From Candidatus Thorarchaeota archaeon SMTZ1-45 (GTDB taxonomy: Archaea; Asgardarchaeota; Thorarchaeia; Thorarchaeales; Thorarchaeaceae): a DNA stretch of 53,113 nucleotides. A program made the translations under genes and the position numbers. The notes below the pieces were generated by a model. It saw only the letters and a list, made by a program, of their open reading frames with translations. It did not search any database and was not told the origin of the DNA. Location: contig LRSL01000038.1 in the NCBI GenBank assembly GCA_001563335.1, positions 1 through 53,113 of the forward strand, given 5' to 3'. Within the stretch, counting starts at the first letter, position 1. Each line of letters begins with the position of its first letter. Of the stretch, positions 23,325 to 31,461 are shown piece by piece.

Positions 23325-24358
23325 GACGAATTACTAAAAATCAAGAGAGAATGTATATCAGAAAAAACTTTAGCAGTCATTTTTGCCGCTTCATCAATCA
23401 GTGAAGGACTTGTAACAAATGAAGTCCTGTTATTAACGGAGAAGGATGATCTTTCATTAAGAATCTCTACAATATATACCGAGGGAGTTTCAGTTTGTTT
23501 TACTTTCCAACCATTCTCTTGAATTATAGGTTCATATGTTAGTCTATCATAGATGCCCTGCACTTTGGCGTTCTTTGTTTTAACAACAATACGCTCTAGT
23601 TCATTGGATGGAAAGCCCATGTGATAATTCAAGCTTGATTCGTCAGGGAAGGTTATTTTGACACTGAAATCTTCTAGAACTAAATTTGTTCGTCGTTCAA
23701 TCACATGTACAAAATTTTTGATTCTAATTTCAGATAGACTTGTGTCTATATCCCACAATCTTTTTTCAACAAAATATTGGAGATGACTTAGATCATCTTC
23801 AAAACCGTAATCTCGTCTTATTCTGTAACCACTTAGATAGCTCATGAGTGAAGCTATAAGAAAAACAAGAGTACCAAGAAGACATAATGGATGTCCACCA
23901 ATCCCAAAAAAGAATGATGTTGATGAAATAGCAGCCCAAACAAGTATTCCAAACCATGAAAGGTCATTTAGATCATCTAAACTTCCTTTGTCAAATTTTG
24001 AGATGTTAATGTCAATCTTTTCAAAAATCAGTGGGATTTCACCAAGATGAATCTCTACAGTGTGATGCTTCCCATTATCAGAGATTTTTGCAGGGTCAAT
24101 AAATTGGAGATTCTCTCGGTTAGATACTCCAAGATCATAATATGCTCTTGTGGCAGGAAAACCCATAGCAATCTGAGATATGAATAGGAGGAGTGTAGAC
24201 ATAACAGTACGAATTGTTGAGCAGACTATCCAGAGAAATGCAGTGTATACAAGTCCAATAAGCAAACTAATTGCGAGCATAAATATATGATTCTTTCTCG
24301 CAGTCGAGCTATCAATTAAGACTAGTCGCTTTGATGATACCTCCTCCAATTTGCTCAT
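23321..24358 (-). CDS. Unknown four-helix membrane protein with cytosolic C-terminal domain
   Basis: A protein of about 345 residues with two hydrophobic hairpins: about 24-68 (HIFMLAISLLIGLVYTAFLW, then a second helix) and about 133-180 (WFGILVWAAISS, then LLGTLVFLIASLM). A soluble domain lies between them and another after them. No family is recognised. ATG at 24358 is chosen because GGGTGAGGAG precedes it; the frame itself extends to 24379. It is translationally coupled to the downstream gene at 21921-23324. Confidence 0.72.
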   Translation of the reverse strand: MSKLEEVSSKRLVLIDSSTARKNHIFMLAISLLIGLVYTAFLWIVCSTIRTVMSTLLLFISQIAMGFPATRAYYDLGVSNRENLQFIDPAKISDNGKHHTVEIHLGEIPLIFEKIDINISKFDKGSLDDLNDLSWFGILVWAAISSTSFFFGIGGHPLCLLGTLVFLIASLMSYLSGYRIRRDYGFEDDLSHLQYFVEKRLWDIDTSLSEIRIKNFVHVIERRTNLVLEDFSVKITFPDESSLNYHMGFPSNELERIVVKTKNAKVQGIYDRLTYEPIIQENGWKVKQTETPSVYIVEILNERSSFSVNNRTSFVTSPSLIDEAAKMTAKVFSDIHSLLIFSNSS

Positions 24359-24438
24359 TGCTCTCCTCACCCTCATCATTTCATGGGTGGTATAAAGTCT
24401 TGATGATTAAAGCGGTCTTTGTAGGATCCTTAACCAAT

Positions 24439-24825
24439 TTAATCAATAAAGAAAACATCACCCTGATTTTCTACAGCTTCAATTCGAATATGCATATCAT
24501 TCTCAAGGACATACGTTGCATCAATCACCTTTACAATAGCTATAGCTCCATGTTGAGTTGCGTATGTTGCGAATTGGCTTATGGATTCACCAAATTCCGC
24601 AAGTATTGCTGTTACTTCTTCAAATAGGCGTTTCATCGAGTCGGGATTCTTGTTAAAATAAGCCTCCAAATCATGATGTAAAACAGGGATAGAATCTGCA
24701 GCCCATTCTCTCTCTAGGTCTTCTGGTTCACATACAATCACAACTCTGCCAGAGAACTCCCCAGCTTCACTAACAGATTCACCTCTAAGGATTGGAAAGA
24801 CCGGTGCTTCTTCACTTTTACTCAC
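24439..24825 (-). CDS. Stand-alone PEP-utilising-enzyme swivel domain lacking the catalytic His
   Basis: The 128 residues look like the mobile phosphohistidine domain of PEP synthase and related enzymes, here encoded alone. EAGEFSGRVVIVCEPEDLE matches the first strand region, VTAILAEFGESISQFATYA matches the active loop (normally TExGGxxSHAAIVA), and GAIAIVKVIDATYVLENDM matches the GIPAVVGVxNAT segment. The phosphorylated histidine position is Gln84 (ISQF). It therefore cannot carry phosphate in the usual way. It may be a binding or regulatory relic; no partner enzyme is adjacent. Confidence 0.65.
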   Translation of the reverse strand: MSKSEEAPVFPILRGESVSEAGEFSGRVVIVCEPEDLEREWAADSIPVLHHDLEAYFNKNPDSMKRLFEEVTAILAEFGESISQFATYATQHGAIAIVKVIDATYVLENDMHIRIEAVENQGDVFFID

Positions 24826-24968
24826 AGTTCAACACGCTCTTCTGAGTGATGAGTAATGTCACTACGATTGGATAGCTGAAACTTTAACGTTTCGGAGAAG
24901 GTCAGGACAGTATTTGACCTACCTTCAACCTAATAACGGAGTAACATTTTGACTTCATTGGTGTCAAA

Positions 24969-25496
24969 ATGGCTGTTTATGAGTTCGAGAAGAGAGTACC
25001 TGTCATAGGGGAAACATCCTATGTGAGTCACTCAGCTTCAGTAATTGGAAAAGTCACAATTGGTGAAGAATGCTATATTGCCCCTGGAGCTTCTGTGAAA
25101 GGAGACTATGGCGAGATTCATGTTGGTAACGGAACAAGCATACAGGACAATGTGATTATTCATGCGCGACCTAGTGAGCAAACAGTAATTGGAAATAATG
25201 TAACATTGGGTCATGGATGCATAATTCACAACGCCACTGTGAAAGATGATGCAGTTATCGGGATGGGAGCGATAGTTTCAGATTATTCCGTGGTAGGTGA
25301 ATGGGCAATCATTGGAGAGGGAGCAGTAGTAAGGGCGAGATTTGATGTTCCTGATGGCATGATTGCAGTTGGAGTACCAGCCAAGGTCATTGGGGAAGTC
25401 CAAGACCATCATAGAGAAGAATTGACAGGGTTCAAAGCAATCTATCGAGACCTTGCCAGAAGGTATCCTCTTGGTCTCAAGAAGCTCAAGGAGTAA
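24969..25496 (+). CDS. Gamma-carbonic-anhydrase-like hexapeptide-repeat protein
   Basis: A 175-residue left-handed beta-helix protein of the gamma-carbonic anhydrase/PaaY/YrdA group. Hexapeptide repeats run through VIGKVTIGEECYIAPG, VIGNNVTLGHGCIIHNA and AVIGMGAIVSD, followed by a C-terminal helix. The metal ligands His65, His82 and His87 are present, spaced as in the methanogen enzyme Cam. The conserved arginine of the VRGD motif is Lys44 here (SVKGDYGEI). Carbonic anhydrase activity is therefore possible but unproven. It is convergent with the ABC permease gene across a hairpin. Confidence 0.85.
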   Translation: MAVYEFEKRVPVIGETSYVSHSASVIGKVTIGEECYIAPGASVKGDYGEIHVGNGTSIQDNVIIHARPSEQTVIGNNVTLGHGCIIHNATVKDDAVIGMGAIVSDYSVVGEWAIIGEGAVVRARFDVPDGMIAVGVPAKVIGEVQDHHREELTGFKAIYRDLARRYPLGLKKLKE

Positions 25497-25512
25497 ACCA
25501 TCAATACAATAA

Positions 25513-25537
25513 TGAAGAGAGCGAGAAGCTCTCTTCA
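25513..25537. terminator. Perfect 10-bp hairpin between convergent genes
   Basis: TGAAGAGAGC (25513-25522) pairs with GCTCTCTTCA (25528-25537) around a five-base loop. It lies midway between the convergent stops at 25496 and 25542. No long T-run follows on either strand, so termination is likely but not certain. Confidence 0.45.
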
Positions 25538-25541
25538 CTTT

Positions 25542-26303
25542 CTAAACAAGGGAAACCATTCGATCTCTGTTGAATCTGCTATAAGCCAAACCCCAAGTGA
25601 CAACAAATAATGCTGCTGCAATGAGGATTGTAATGATATTTGAGAACCATACTGCAGCAGGATCAATACCTCCTGACTCCAGGGTGATCATTGGCAGAAT
25701 CATTGGTAAAATGAAAACCATTACAGTTGCACCAGACATCTGATATGCCTCATAGACACGCCGGACTCTTCCACTAATTAGAATCATAATTGAATTCATT
25801 GCTAATATCATGAGTGGACCTGCAGTGAGGATAAGAAACAATCCTGATATATCTGGTACAAGCATTGGTGCATAGCCTGCTATCAAAAACATTGAGATTG
25901 TCCCAATCTCTGAAACCAATACTGAACCTAAGAGAAGAGCTATACTTGGTATGAAAGAACTTAGAACCTTACCGATGAGTAGCTCTCTGTCAGTTAGTGG
26001 TGTACAAAGAAGAGGTTCCAATGTATTCTGTTCTCGTTCTCCTACAAGAGCATTCGCAGCTATAAGGGATGCAGGAATTATTGCAATTAAACCAAGCATG
26101 GGGGAGATAGTTGGGCCCAACATTTGCATAATTACATACAATTCAGTTGCATTTGGTGCAGTAAAGATGATAATCCCAACTGTGGCAAGCACCATTATAG
26201 GTCCAATTGCTGTTATTCCTATAAGACCGTATTTTACATAGCCTACTTTTAATGCCATTTTCAAGTCGGTTCTCGCAACAATCAAAGACTTGTCCAGAGC
26301 CAT
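25542..26303 (-). CDS. ABC-2 type transporter permease
   Basis: A 253-residue membrane protein with about six helices, of the ABC-2 exporter class. The motif VGEREQNTLEPLLCTPLTDRE in the cytoplasmic loop is characteristic (ERExxTLE...P). It shares one base with the end of the upstream ATPase gene (TAATG), and its ribosome binding site AAAGGAGGAAC lies within that gene's last codons. Together they form a two-gene exporter of unknown cargo. Confidence 0.88.
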   Translation of the reverse strand: MALDKSLIVARTDLKMALKVGYVKYGLIGITAIGPIMVLATVGIIIFTAPNATELYVIMQMLGPTISPMLGLIAIIPASLIAANALVGEREQNTLEPLLCTPLTDRELLIGKVLSSFIPSIALLLGSVLVSEIGTISMFLIAGYAPMLVPDISGLFLILTAGPLMILAMNSIMILISGRVRRVYEAYQMSGATVMVFILPMILPMITLESGGIDPAAVWFSNIITILIAAALFVVTWGLAYSRFNRDRMVSLV

Positions 26304-27253
26304 TATGCAGTTCCTCCTTTTACTACCTCAAGATAGAGGTCTTCAAGCGTTGTTTCTTCTTCAGCAAATTCGACTATCTTAATACCATTTGAGAGTAGAG
26401 CTTGCATCAATGTCGAGTTGTTTTCTAGTGGATTCTCGATTACCACCGATATTGAGTCGACTTCCTCTTCTACTTCTTCAACGAAATTCATAGACTTAGC
26501 AACCGAGCTTGCCTTTCCGATATCACCAACAACCCGAATCCGAAACTCTTGTTTTGCTAACAGTTTAGACCGAAGTTCTCTTGTTGATCCATGCAGTACT
26601 ACTTTTCCCTTATCTATGATAGCAATCCTATCACAGATTCTTTGAACTTCAGGCAGGTTGTGTGAATTTATGAAGAAGGTCTGTTTGTACCTTTGAGACA
26701 AACTAAGTATAAGTTCTCGAACACGTTTAGCAGCGATTGGGTCTAAGGCGGAAGTGGGTTCATCTAGAAGCAAAACCTTAGGTCTATGAAGAATTGCTCG
26801 ACATAATGCAAGTCGTTGTCTGTTCCCAGTACTCAATTCACCTGCTCTGTCATCCTTTCTTTCCCAGAGCTCCATGAAAGTGAGTAGCTCTTCAATTCGT
26901 TCATGAATTTCATCTTTTGGTACTTCATAGAGTCTAGCAAAATACTCTAGATTCTCATAAGCGGTTAGTGAAGGGTAGATAGTGTGATTACTCTCTTCTG
27001 GTAGCACACCTGTGATTTCGCGAACTTGAACAGGATTTTCAATAATATCAAAACCACTTACAACTGCAGTTCCATCAGTTGGATGTAAAAGAGTACTCAA
27101 TAGACGAGTAGTTGTTGACTTACCAGCTCCATTCGGACCTAGAAGTCCGAAAATAGTACCGGCAGGGATACTGAGTTCCATATGGTCAACAGCAACCAAG
27201 TCACCAAAATTTTTTGTAAGTCCAGAGATTGATACCTCATCCAATTTAACCAC
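26303..27253 (-). CDS. ABC transporter ATP-binding protein
   Basis: A 316-residue ATPase of the DrrA/Nod/CcmA-like subfamily. Walker A is GPNGAGKST, the signature is LSTGNRQRLAL (the family more often has SGGQ, so this is a variant), Walker B is KVLLLDEPTSALD, and the switch histidine lies in INSHN. About 100 residues after the ATPase core form the C-terminal domain seen in this subfamily. It drives the permease encoded just downstream. Confidence 0.92.
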   Translation of the reverse strand: MVKLDEVSISGLTKNFGDLVAVDHMELSIPAGTIFGLLGPNGAGKSTTTRLLSTLLHPTDGTAVVSGFDIIENPVQVREITGVLPEESNHTIYPSLTAYENLEYFARLYEVPKDEIHERIEELLTFMELWERKDDRAGELSTGNRQRLALCRAILHRPKVLLLDEPTSALDPIAAKRVRELILSLSQRYKQTFFINSHNLPEVQRICDRIAIIDKGKVVLHGSTRELRSKLLAKQEFRIRVVGDIGKASSVAKSMNFVEEVEEEVDSISVVIENPLENNSTLMQALLSNGIKIVEFAEEETTLEDLYLEVVKGGTA

Positions 27254-27322
27254 ATCTCGATAGGATTATTTAACTGAAAAAATAAAAACATGATTAACTA
27301 GGAAATAGAATCTTGAATGTCT

Positions 27323-27577
27323 TTACCTAACTCTCATCATTTTTTCAACTACTGCGGTTTGAGTTTCTTTAATTCCAGGAATCTTGTGTATCTTCTGAAC
27401 AGTAATTTCATAAAGCTCCTCTAGATTGGCTGTTTCAAGAAGAACTACTACATCGTAACTTCCTGTTGTCACAGCAACAGCAGTAGCTTCATCAATCTTA
27501 CGAAGGGCTTCAACTACATCATCTGTCTTTCCAAGTTCAAGATCCATCAGAATATATGCAAGCACTTTTTCTGTCAT
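27323..27577 (-). CDS. Stand-alone Lrp/AsnC ligand-binding (RAM) domain
   Basis: An 84-residue protein made only of the beta-alpha-beta-beta-alpha-beta RAM fold found at the C terminus of Lrp/AsnC regulators (AYILMDLELGKTDDVVEAL, GSYDVVVLLETANLEEL, IHKIPGIKETQTAVV). It lacks a DNA-binding domain. It could bind an amino acid and form oligomers, alone or with other RAM proteins. It lies 20 bases downstream of a membrane protein whose C terminus carries the same domain, so the two probably interact. Confidence 0.88.
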   Translation of the reverse strand: MTEKVLAYILMDLELGKTDDVVEALRKIDEATAVAVTTGSYDVVVLLETANLEELYEITVQKIHKIPGIKETQTAVVEKMMRVR

Positions 27578-27597
27578 ACTCTCAACTCCTTAATCTA

Positions 27598-28857
27598 TCA
27601 TGTATATTCTTTCATTACTACAAGGGTTTCAACATCTTCAATTCCTTGAATCTTCTGTATCCTTTTCAGAATCAAAGAACGTGTTTTGGTCAGATTTCTG
27701 CTTTTAATACTCAGTAGATAATCATGATGTCCTGCAAGAGCCGCTGCTGATTCAACACCCTTGATGTCAAACAGCTCAGGGAGTAAGTCACCAGTTAACG
27801 GTTTCACTTTAATGAGCACAAATGAACGAACATCCGAAGCTTCCAAGGCTAGAACTCCAATCATTACCAGTATAATGCCAAAGATCTTTAACGACCATAA
27901 GAACGAATCCGCGTCAAGCACTCCAAATGCACCGGGTATCAAAAGATTGCCAATAAGAGTAACAGGAATGCTAAGAACTACTGAGATTGATGATAAAGAA
28001 TTGACAACAGCCATCTTTCCACGACCAAGAGCTCGTATATACATCACAATCGAAAAAAACGCAGTTAGGGAACCTCCAACCATATACCCAAGTAGAGGTA
28101 TAAATTGGATTGCCATTGATTGCCAAGTGGATTCGTTCATGAAGGGGAAAGCTATTAGACTCATAACTGAATTCAAAACAAGCAATATCCATAACCTCAT
28201 GTTCAAAGAGTCTACTCGGAGACCAGGAGACAACTCATATCGTTTTGTCTTTCTTTGGAAGTAAGTCAAAAAAGCTGATGATATGTTTAATGGGCCTAGC
28301 ACAATAAGTAGTGTTATGAGGTCAAACCCGCCAGGGGTCGCTCCAACTAAAAGTACCCCAAAGAGAATTGATATGATTGATTGAATCTCAATGACTGTTG
28401 GTGTGTCCTTCTCGGCTAGCAAATCTCCTACGAGAAGGTAGATAATTACTAGCTGTCCATATGGTAGAACAGTTGATGCATCAGAAGATCCAGCCAGGAT
28501 ATAATAGAAAAGAGTAGATATACCAGCGAATAATCCAGCTATTATGATATAAAACATTGGAGTCTTGGGGAGAAGACGGAAACGACCAAAGTCTGGATCC
28601 AAACTATATCCCAGAGCTCGTTTTTTCCCATTTACTGATCTTCTGATGCTCAAGAACAAGAGCATTAGTAGCGCTACAACAAAGCTTGTCCATTGAGCTA
28701 GAAACCCATATGCAAGCGGGGTGATAGTTACAGTATTCAATGCAACAATGTCGAATATAACAGAGAAAGTCCTCATGACACCTGAACCCAAAGCAAGTGA
28801 ATAGAAAATCGTCGTTGCAGAACGACGACTCACCGGTCTCTCACTTCGACTACTCAC
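27598..28857 (-). CDS. DMT/EamA-like membrane transporter fused to an Lrp-type RAM domain
   Basis: A 419-residue protein. Residues about 12-340 hold roughly ten hydrophobic helices in the pattern of the drug/metabolite transporter (EamA) superfamily. The last 75 residues (VLIKVKPLTGDLLPELFDIKG, HHDYLLSIKSRNLTKTR, KRIQKIQGIEDVETLVV) form an Lrp/AsnC-type RAM domain. The natural reading is a transporter gated or tuned by a small ligand, perhaps an amino acid. Start GTG at 28857 has GGGGGGTGATT just upstream. The stand-alone RAM gene follows 20 bases after the stop. Confidence 0.8.
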   Translation of the reverse strand: MSSRSERPVSRRSATTIFYSLALGSGVMRTFSVIFDIVALNTVTITPLAYGFLAQWTSFVVALLMLLFLSIRRSVNGKKRALGYSLDPDFGRFRLLPKTPMFYIIIAGLFAGISTLFYYILAGSSDASTVLPYGQLVIIYLLVGDLLAEKDTPTVIEIQSIISILFGVLLVGATPGGFDLITLLIVLGPLNISSAFLTYFQRKTKRYELSPGLRVDSLNMRLWILLVLNSVMSLIAFPFMNESTWQSMAIQFIPLLGYMVGGSLTAFFSIVMYIRALGRGKMAVVNSLSSISVVLSIPVTLIGNLLIPGAFGVLDADSFLWSLKIFGIILVMIGVLALEASDVRSFVLIKVKPLTGDLLPELFDIKGVESAAALAGHHDYLLSIKSRNLTKTRSLILKRIQKIQGIEDVETLVVMKEYT

Positions 28858-28915
28858 TCACAATCACCCCCCTAATTCAGCAATTGTTGTTTCGTTTCAA
28901 TCGTAACGATGAAGA

Positions 28916-29953
28916 CTATTCATCCTCAATATTATCTGAAGATTCTTCAATATTGGCTGCTTCATTAGTTATTTCATCAGTAAGCTCAGATTCTTCCGTA
29001 AGTTCTGCATCCTCAGATTTTTTCGACCGTTTCTTTGGTTTCTTTTTCTTGTCATCGGTCACTTGTCGTTGTGCTAGGATGAACTCGTCAAAAGTAAGTC
29101 GTTTGCCTGATTGGAGCTTTTCAACTGCTTCTTCGGCTCGTTCTCGCTCTTGGGCTTTTTGCTGGTCACGTATCTCCTGACGTTCAATGTCACGTTTCTC
29201 AACCGTGAATTTTCTAAGTTTTCCTTGTATCTCTTCGATTTGTGTTCGAAGGTCTTTGAGTTTCGCCTCACCATCTTTAACTTTCTTTAACCATTCGACG
29301 AAATTCTTGTGAGCTGTATCAGCTGACTTCTTGTATTCTTCGAGCTGGGGTCGGATTCTAACGACTTCTTGATGATGAATCTGTGACTGCTCAGAGAATT
29401 CAATGACCTTCTCATGAGCATCTGAAGCCTCTTCCTTTAGTTTTCTTGCAAGTCTCCGAAGCTCACTAATACGATCTTGTTTCTCCTTTTCTTGACCAAT
29501 CTTCACAAGCTTTGCTTCAATCTTTGCAATCTCTTCGACAATAGAAAGCTCTTCATCTCTTGTTAGTTGGTCAGTCTGTTGACGCCACTCGAGTTCTTCA
29601 ACACGACGCATCATTCGACGTTGGTCTGTAGATGGGCTACCAACAAGATTACTTCGAAGCTCTCTGATTTCGTCATATACACTTTTTAGTTGAGCATGAA
29701 TAGCAGTTCTTCGATCCTTTGCTTCTGAGATGTCTTTGTTTATCTTATCGCGTGCTTCACGTTCAGCTTTAACTGATTCAATGAGACTCCTGACTTCTTT
29801 GTTGTGGTCATCTCGAATGTTCTTGTATTCTCTCATTTGATCTCGGTCACGTCTAAGGATCTCAAGTTCGTCCCGAGCTTGCACTTTGAGTTCACGGAGT
29901 TTCGCTCGAAGAAACTCAACATCTTCTGGTTTGGCTTCTGCGGCTTCAGTCAA
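28916..29953 (-). CDS. COG1340-type archaeal coiled-coil protein
   Basis: A 345-residue, highly charged protein that is almost entirely coiled coil (about 10-290), followed by a Lys-rich then acidic tail. The block LEWRQQTDQLTRDEELSIV is the recognisable core of the archaeal COG1340 coiled-coil family. Function is unknown; an SMC-like or scaffold role is often suggested for such proteins. The start is a TTG at 29953 with a weak AGGA upstream. The frame stays open upstream only to a TAG at 29990, beyond which a 26-codon ORF lies in the same frame. Confidence 0.82.
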   Translation of the reverse strand: MTEAAEAKPEDVEFLRAKLRELKVQARDELEILRRDRDQMREYKNIRDDHNKEVRSLIESVKAEREARDKINKDISEAKDRRTAIHAQLKSVYDEIRELRSNLVGSPSTDQRRMMRRVEELEWRQQTDQLTRDEELSIVEEIAKIEAKLVKIGQEKEKQDRISELRRLARKLKEEASDAHEKVIEFSEQSQIHHQEVVRIRPQLEEYKKSADTAHKNFVEWLKKVKDGEAKLKDLRTQIEEIQGKLRKFTVEKRDIERQEIRDQQKAQERERAEEAVEKLQSGKRLTFDEFILAQRQVTDDKKKKPKKRSKKSEDAELTEESELTDEITNEAANIEESSDNIEDE

Positions 29954-29989
29954 AGGAATTCGTCCTAGAATTTCGTTTTGCGAGTCTTG

Positions 29990-30070
29990 CTATGCAAGAC
30001 GGATTTCGTTCACCACATTGGGTGCTTCGATAGCGTCTTTCGCAAGAAGCCTTCTTAAAAGGTTTCGCAT
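29990..30070 (-). CDS. Possible 26-residue small ORF between rimK-like and coiled-coil genes
   Basis: ATG at 30070 opens MRNLLRRLLAKDAIEAPNVV and the frame ends in TAG (29990-29992). It fills the gap between the ATP-grasp gene (stop at 30078) and the coiled-coil gene. The same frame continues after the TAG straight into the coiled-coil protein. It may be a real small protein, a broken N-terminal extension, or chance. No ribosome binding site is visible. Confidence 0.3.
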   Translation of the reverse strand: MRNLLRRLLAKDAIEAPNVVNEIRLA

Positions 30071-30077
30071 GGAACAA

Positions 30078-30986
30078 CTATATTCTTGCAAGAGATTCAG
30101 CCAGTCTGTCTGATATGTTAAAATCAGTGACCTGTTGCAATCCATTCCACCCTGGTGTTGCATTCGCCTCCAGAATCCAAAGATTTCCATCAACATCTGG
30201 GATAATATCCACACCAACTAACCGTCCTTTAACAGACTTTGCTGCTCTCACAGATAGATCAGTCACATCAAGTGTGTTTTTCTGAGGGACACCACCACTG
30301 TGGATGTTTGTAGTAATCCCTGTACCACCAACTCGTTGCATGGTTGCGATGATTTCATCATCCAACACAAGAGCGCGAATATCAAATCCTGGACTCTGTA
30401 CAAATTCTTGAAGTAGGTAAGCACCTTTTCCAAACATTTGACTATGGAATTTTAAGTAATCATAGATGTTATCCAGATCAAATTCTCGCTCTATTAGCTG
30501 AACACCAAGACCACCAAATCCAGTGATTGGTTTTAATACACAGGGAAAATGCTCTTTGACAAAGTTTGCAGCGTCATCAATTGATTCAGTTATGAGTGTC
30601 CTTGGAACTGGCAGTCCTGCTGAAATCAAGCGGCGCATAGTTTCAGCTTTGTTTCTCATCAATAGAATTGATGAAACAGAGTTTATGACATCAACTCCCA
30701 TTTCTGTGAGTGCGGAGAGTAATCCCACACGATTGAAGAAGGTACCAATATCATTTGCTCCTAAGTCGAGTACTATTAGGAGATCTAGCAACGAGAGGTC
30801 AACACCATTCATTGTAATTTCATGTCTATTAGTAGAGACATTTCTCGACACTTTCCAAGGGATAACTTGCAAGGTTTCTACGCCTAGCTGGCGAAAGGAT
30901 GTATCAAGGCTCTGTTCTCGACGAGACCAAGGGTCTGAAGAGAAAAGTCCCACCTTTGAAACATAATTTGGACTCAATATGATCAC
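30078..30986 (-). CDS. RimK-like ATP-grasp ligase
   Basis: A 302-residue member of the RimK/LysX/MptN-type ATP-grasp family, which uses ATP to join a carboxylate to an amine, often adding glutamate to a protein tail or cofactor. Visible parts are the N-terminal pre-ATP-grasp domain, NKAETMRRLISAGLPVPRT, the lysine and Gly-rich loop in CVLKPITGFGGLGVQLI, the DIRALVLDDEIIATM strand, and the metal-binding end LWILEANATPGW. The substrate is unknown; neither lysW nor a ribosomal S6 gene is nearby. It is the first gene upstream of the coiled-coil protein. Confidence 0.88.
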   Translation of the reverse strand: MIILSPNYVSKVGLFSSDPWSRREQSLDTSFRQLGVETLQVIPWKVSRNVSTNRHEITMNGVDLSLLDLLIVLDLGANDIGTFFNRVGLLSALTEMGVDVINSVSSILLMRNKAETMRRLISAGLPVPRTLITESIDDAANFVKEHFPCVLKPITGFGGLGVQLIEREFDLDNIYDYLKFHSQMFGKGAYLLQEFVQSPGFDIRALVLDDEIIATMQRVGGTGITTNIHSGGVPQKNTLDVTDLSVRAAKSVKGRLVGVDIIPDVDGNLWILEANATPGWNGLQQVTDFNISDRLAESLARI

Positions 30987-31065
30987 TCCAATTGAGAAGC
31001 AACTATTTCATACCCATAACGACTAGCTTTTATGTTCTATCAATTTTGACTCTTCGTTGAGTCTC

Positions 31066-31455
31066 ATGAAATTGTTCTCTGCTGAAGAGCTTGACATAAT
31101 CAATAAAGAAATTCTAGGAAAGACTGGGTTCTTTCTGATTGCCTTTCGTAACATACATGGACCGACTCTCCTGAAGAAGCTCTGGACTGAGATGTTAGAA
31201 GAGCTCGGGCATACTGTGAAGTGTCTCAGCTGGTGGTCTGGTGCTGGGAATATAGGTCTCTTGGAATGTGAAACCAAAAATGGTCTATCAGTGTTTGGTC
31301 AGTGGGTCTTGGATGAGAAACAGGAACTTCTCAGAGTTATGGAATTGGATGAGAAGGAAGTTGTTAACATTCGTGATGGATTTGATGCAGGAACTGTAAC
31401 TTCTTCAGCAATGAGAGCTTATCGAATCGGTGAGTCTGGAGGAGAGAAGGAATAG
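31066..31455 (+). CDS. Unknown 129-residue protein
   Basis: A small soluble protein I cannot assign. It has an N-terminal helical part (MKLFSAEELDIINKEILG), strands around TGFFLIAFRNIHG and GLLECETKNGLSVFG, and a charged end. ATG at 31066 is preferred to TTG at 31057. It is divergent from the RimK-like gene and convergent with glmS, only six bases from it. Confidence 0.65.
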   Translation: MKLFSAEELDIINKEILGKTGFFLIAFRNIHGPTLLKKLWTEMLEELGHTVKCLSWWSGAGNIGLLECETKNGLSVFGQWVLDEKQELLRVMELDEKEVVNIRDGFDAGTVTSSAMRAYRIGESGGEKE

Positions 31456-31461
31456 AATAAG

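Noticed and set aside
28808..28828. Hairpin CGTCGTT/AACGACG near the start of the transporter-RAM gene
   Set aside because: It lies within codons of the N-terminal tail and may simply reflect Arg/Ser codon use; no supporting context.
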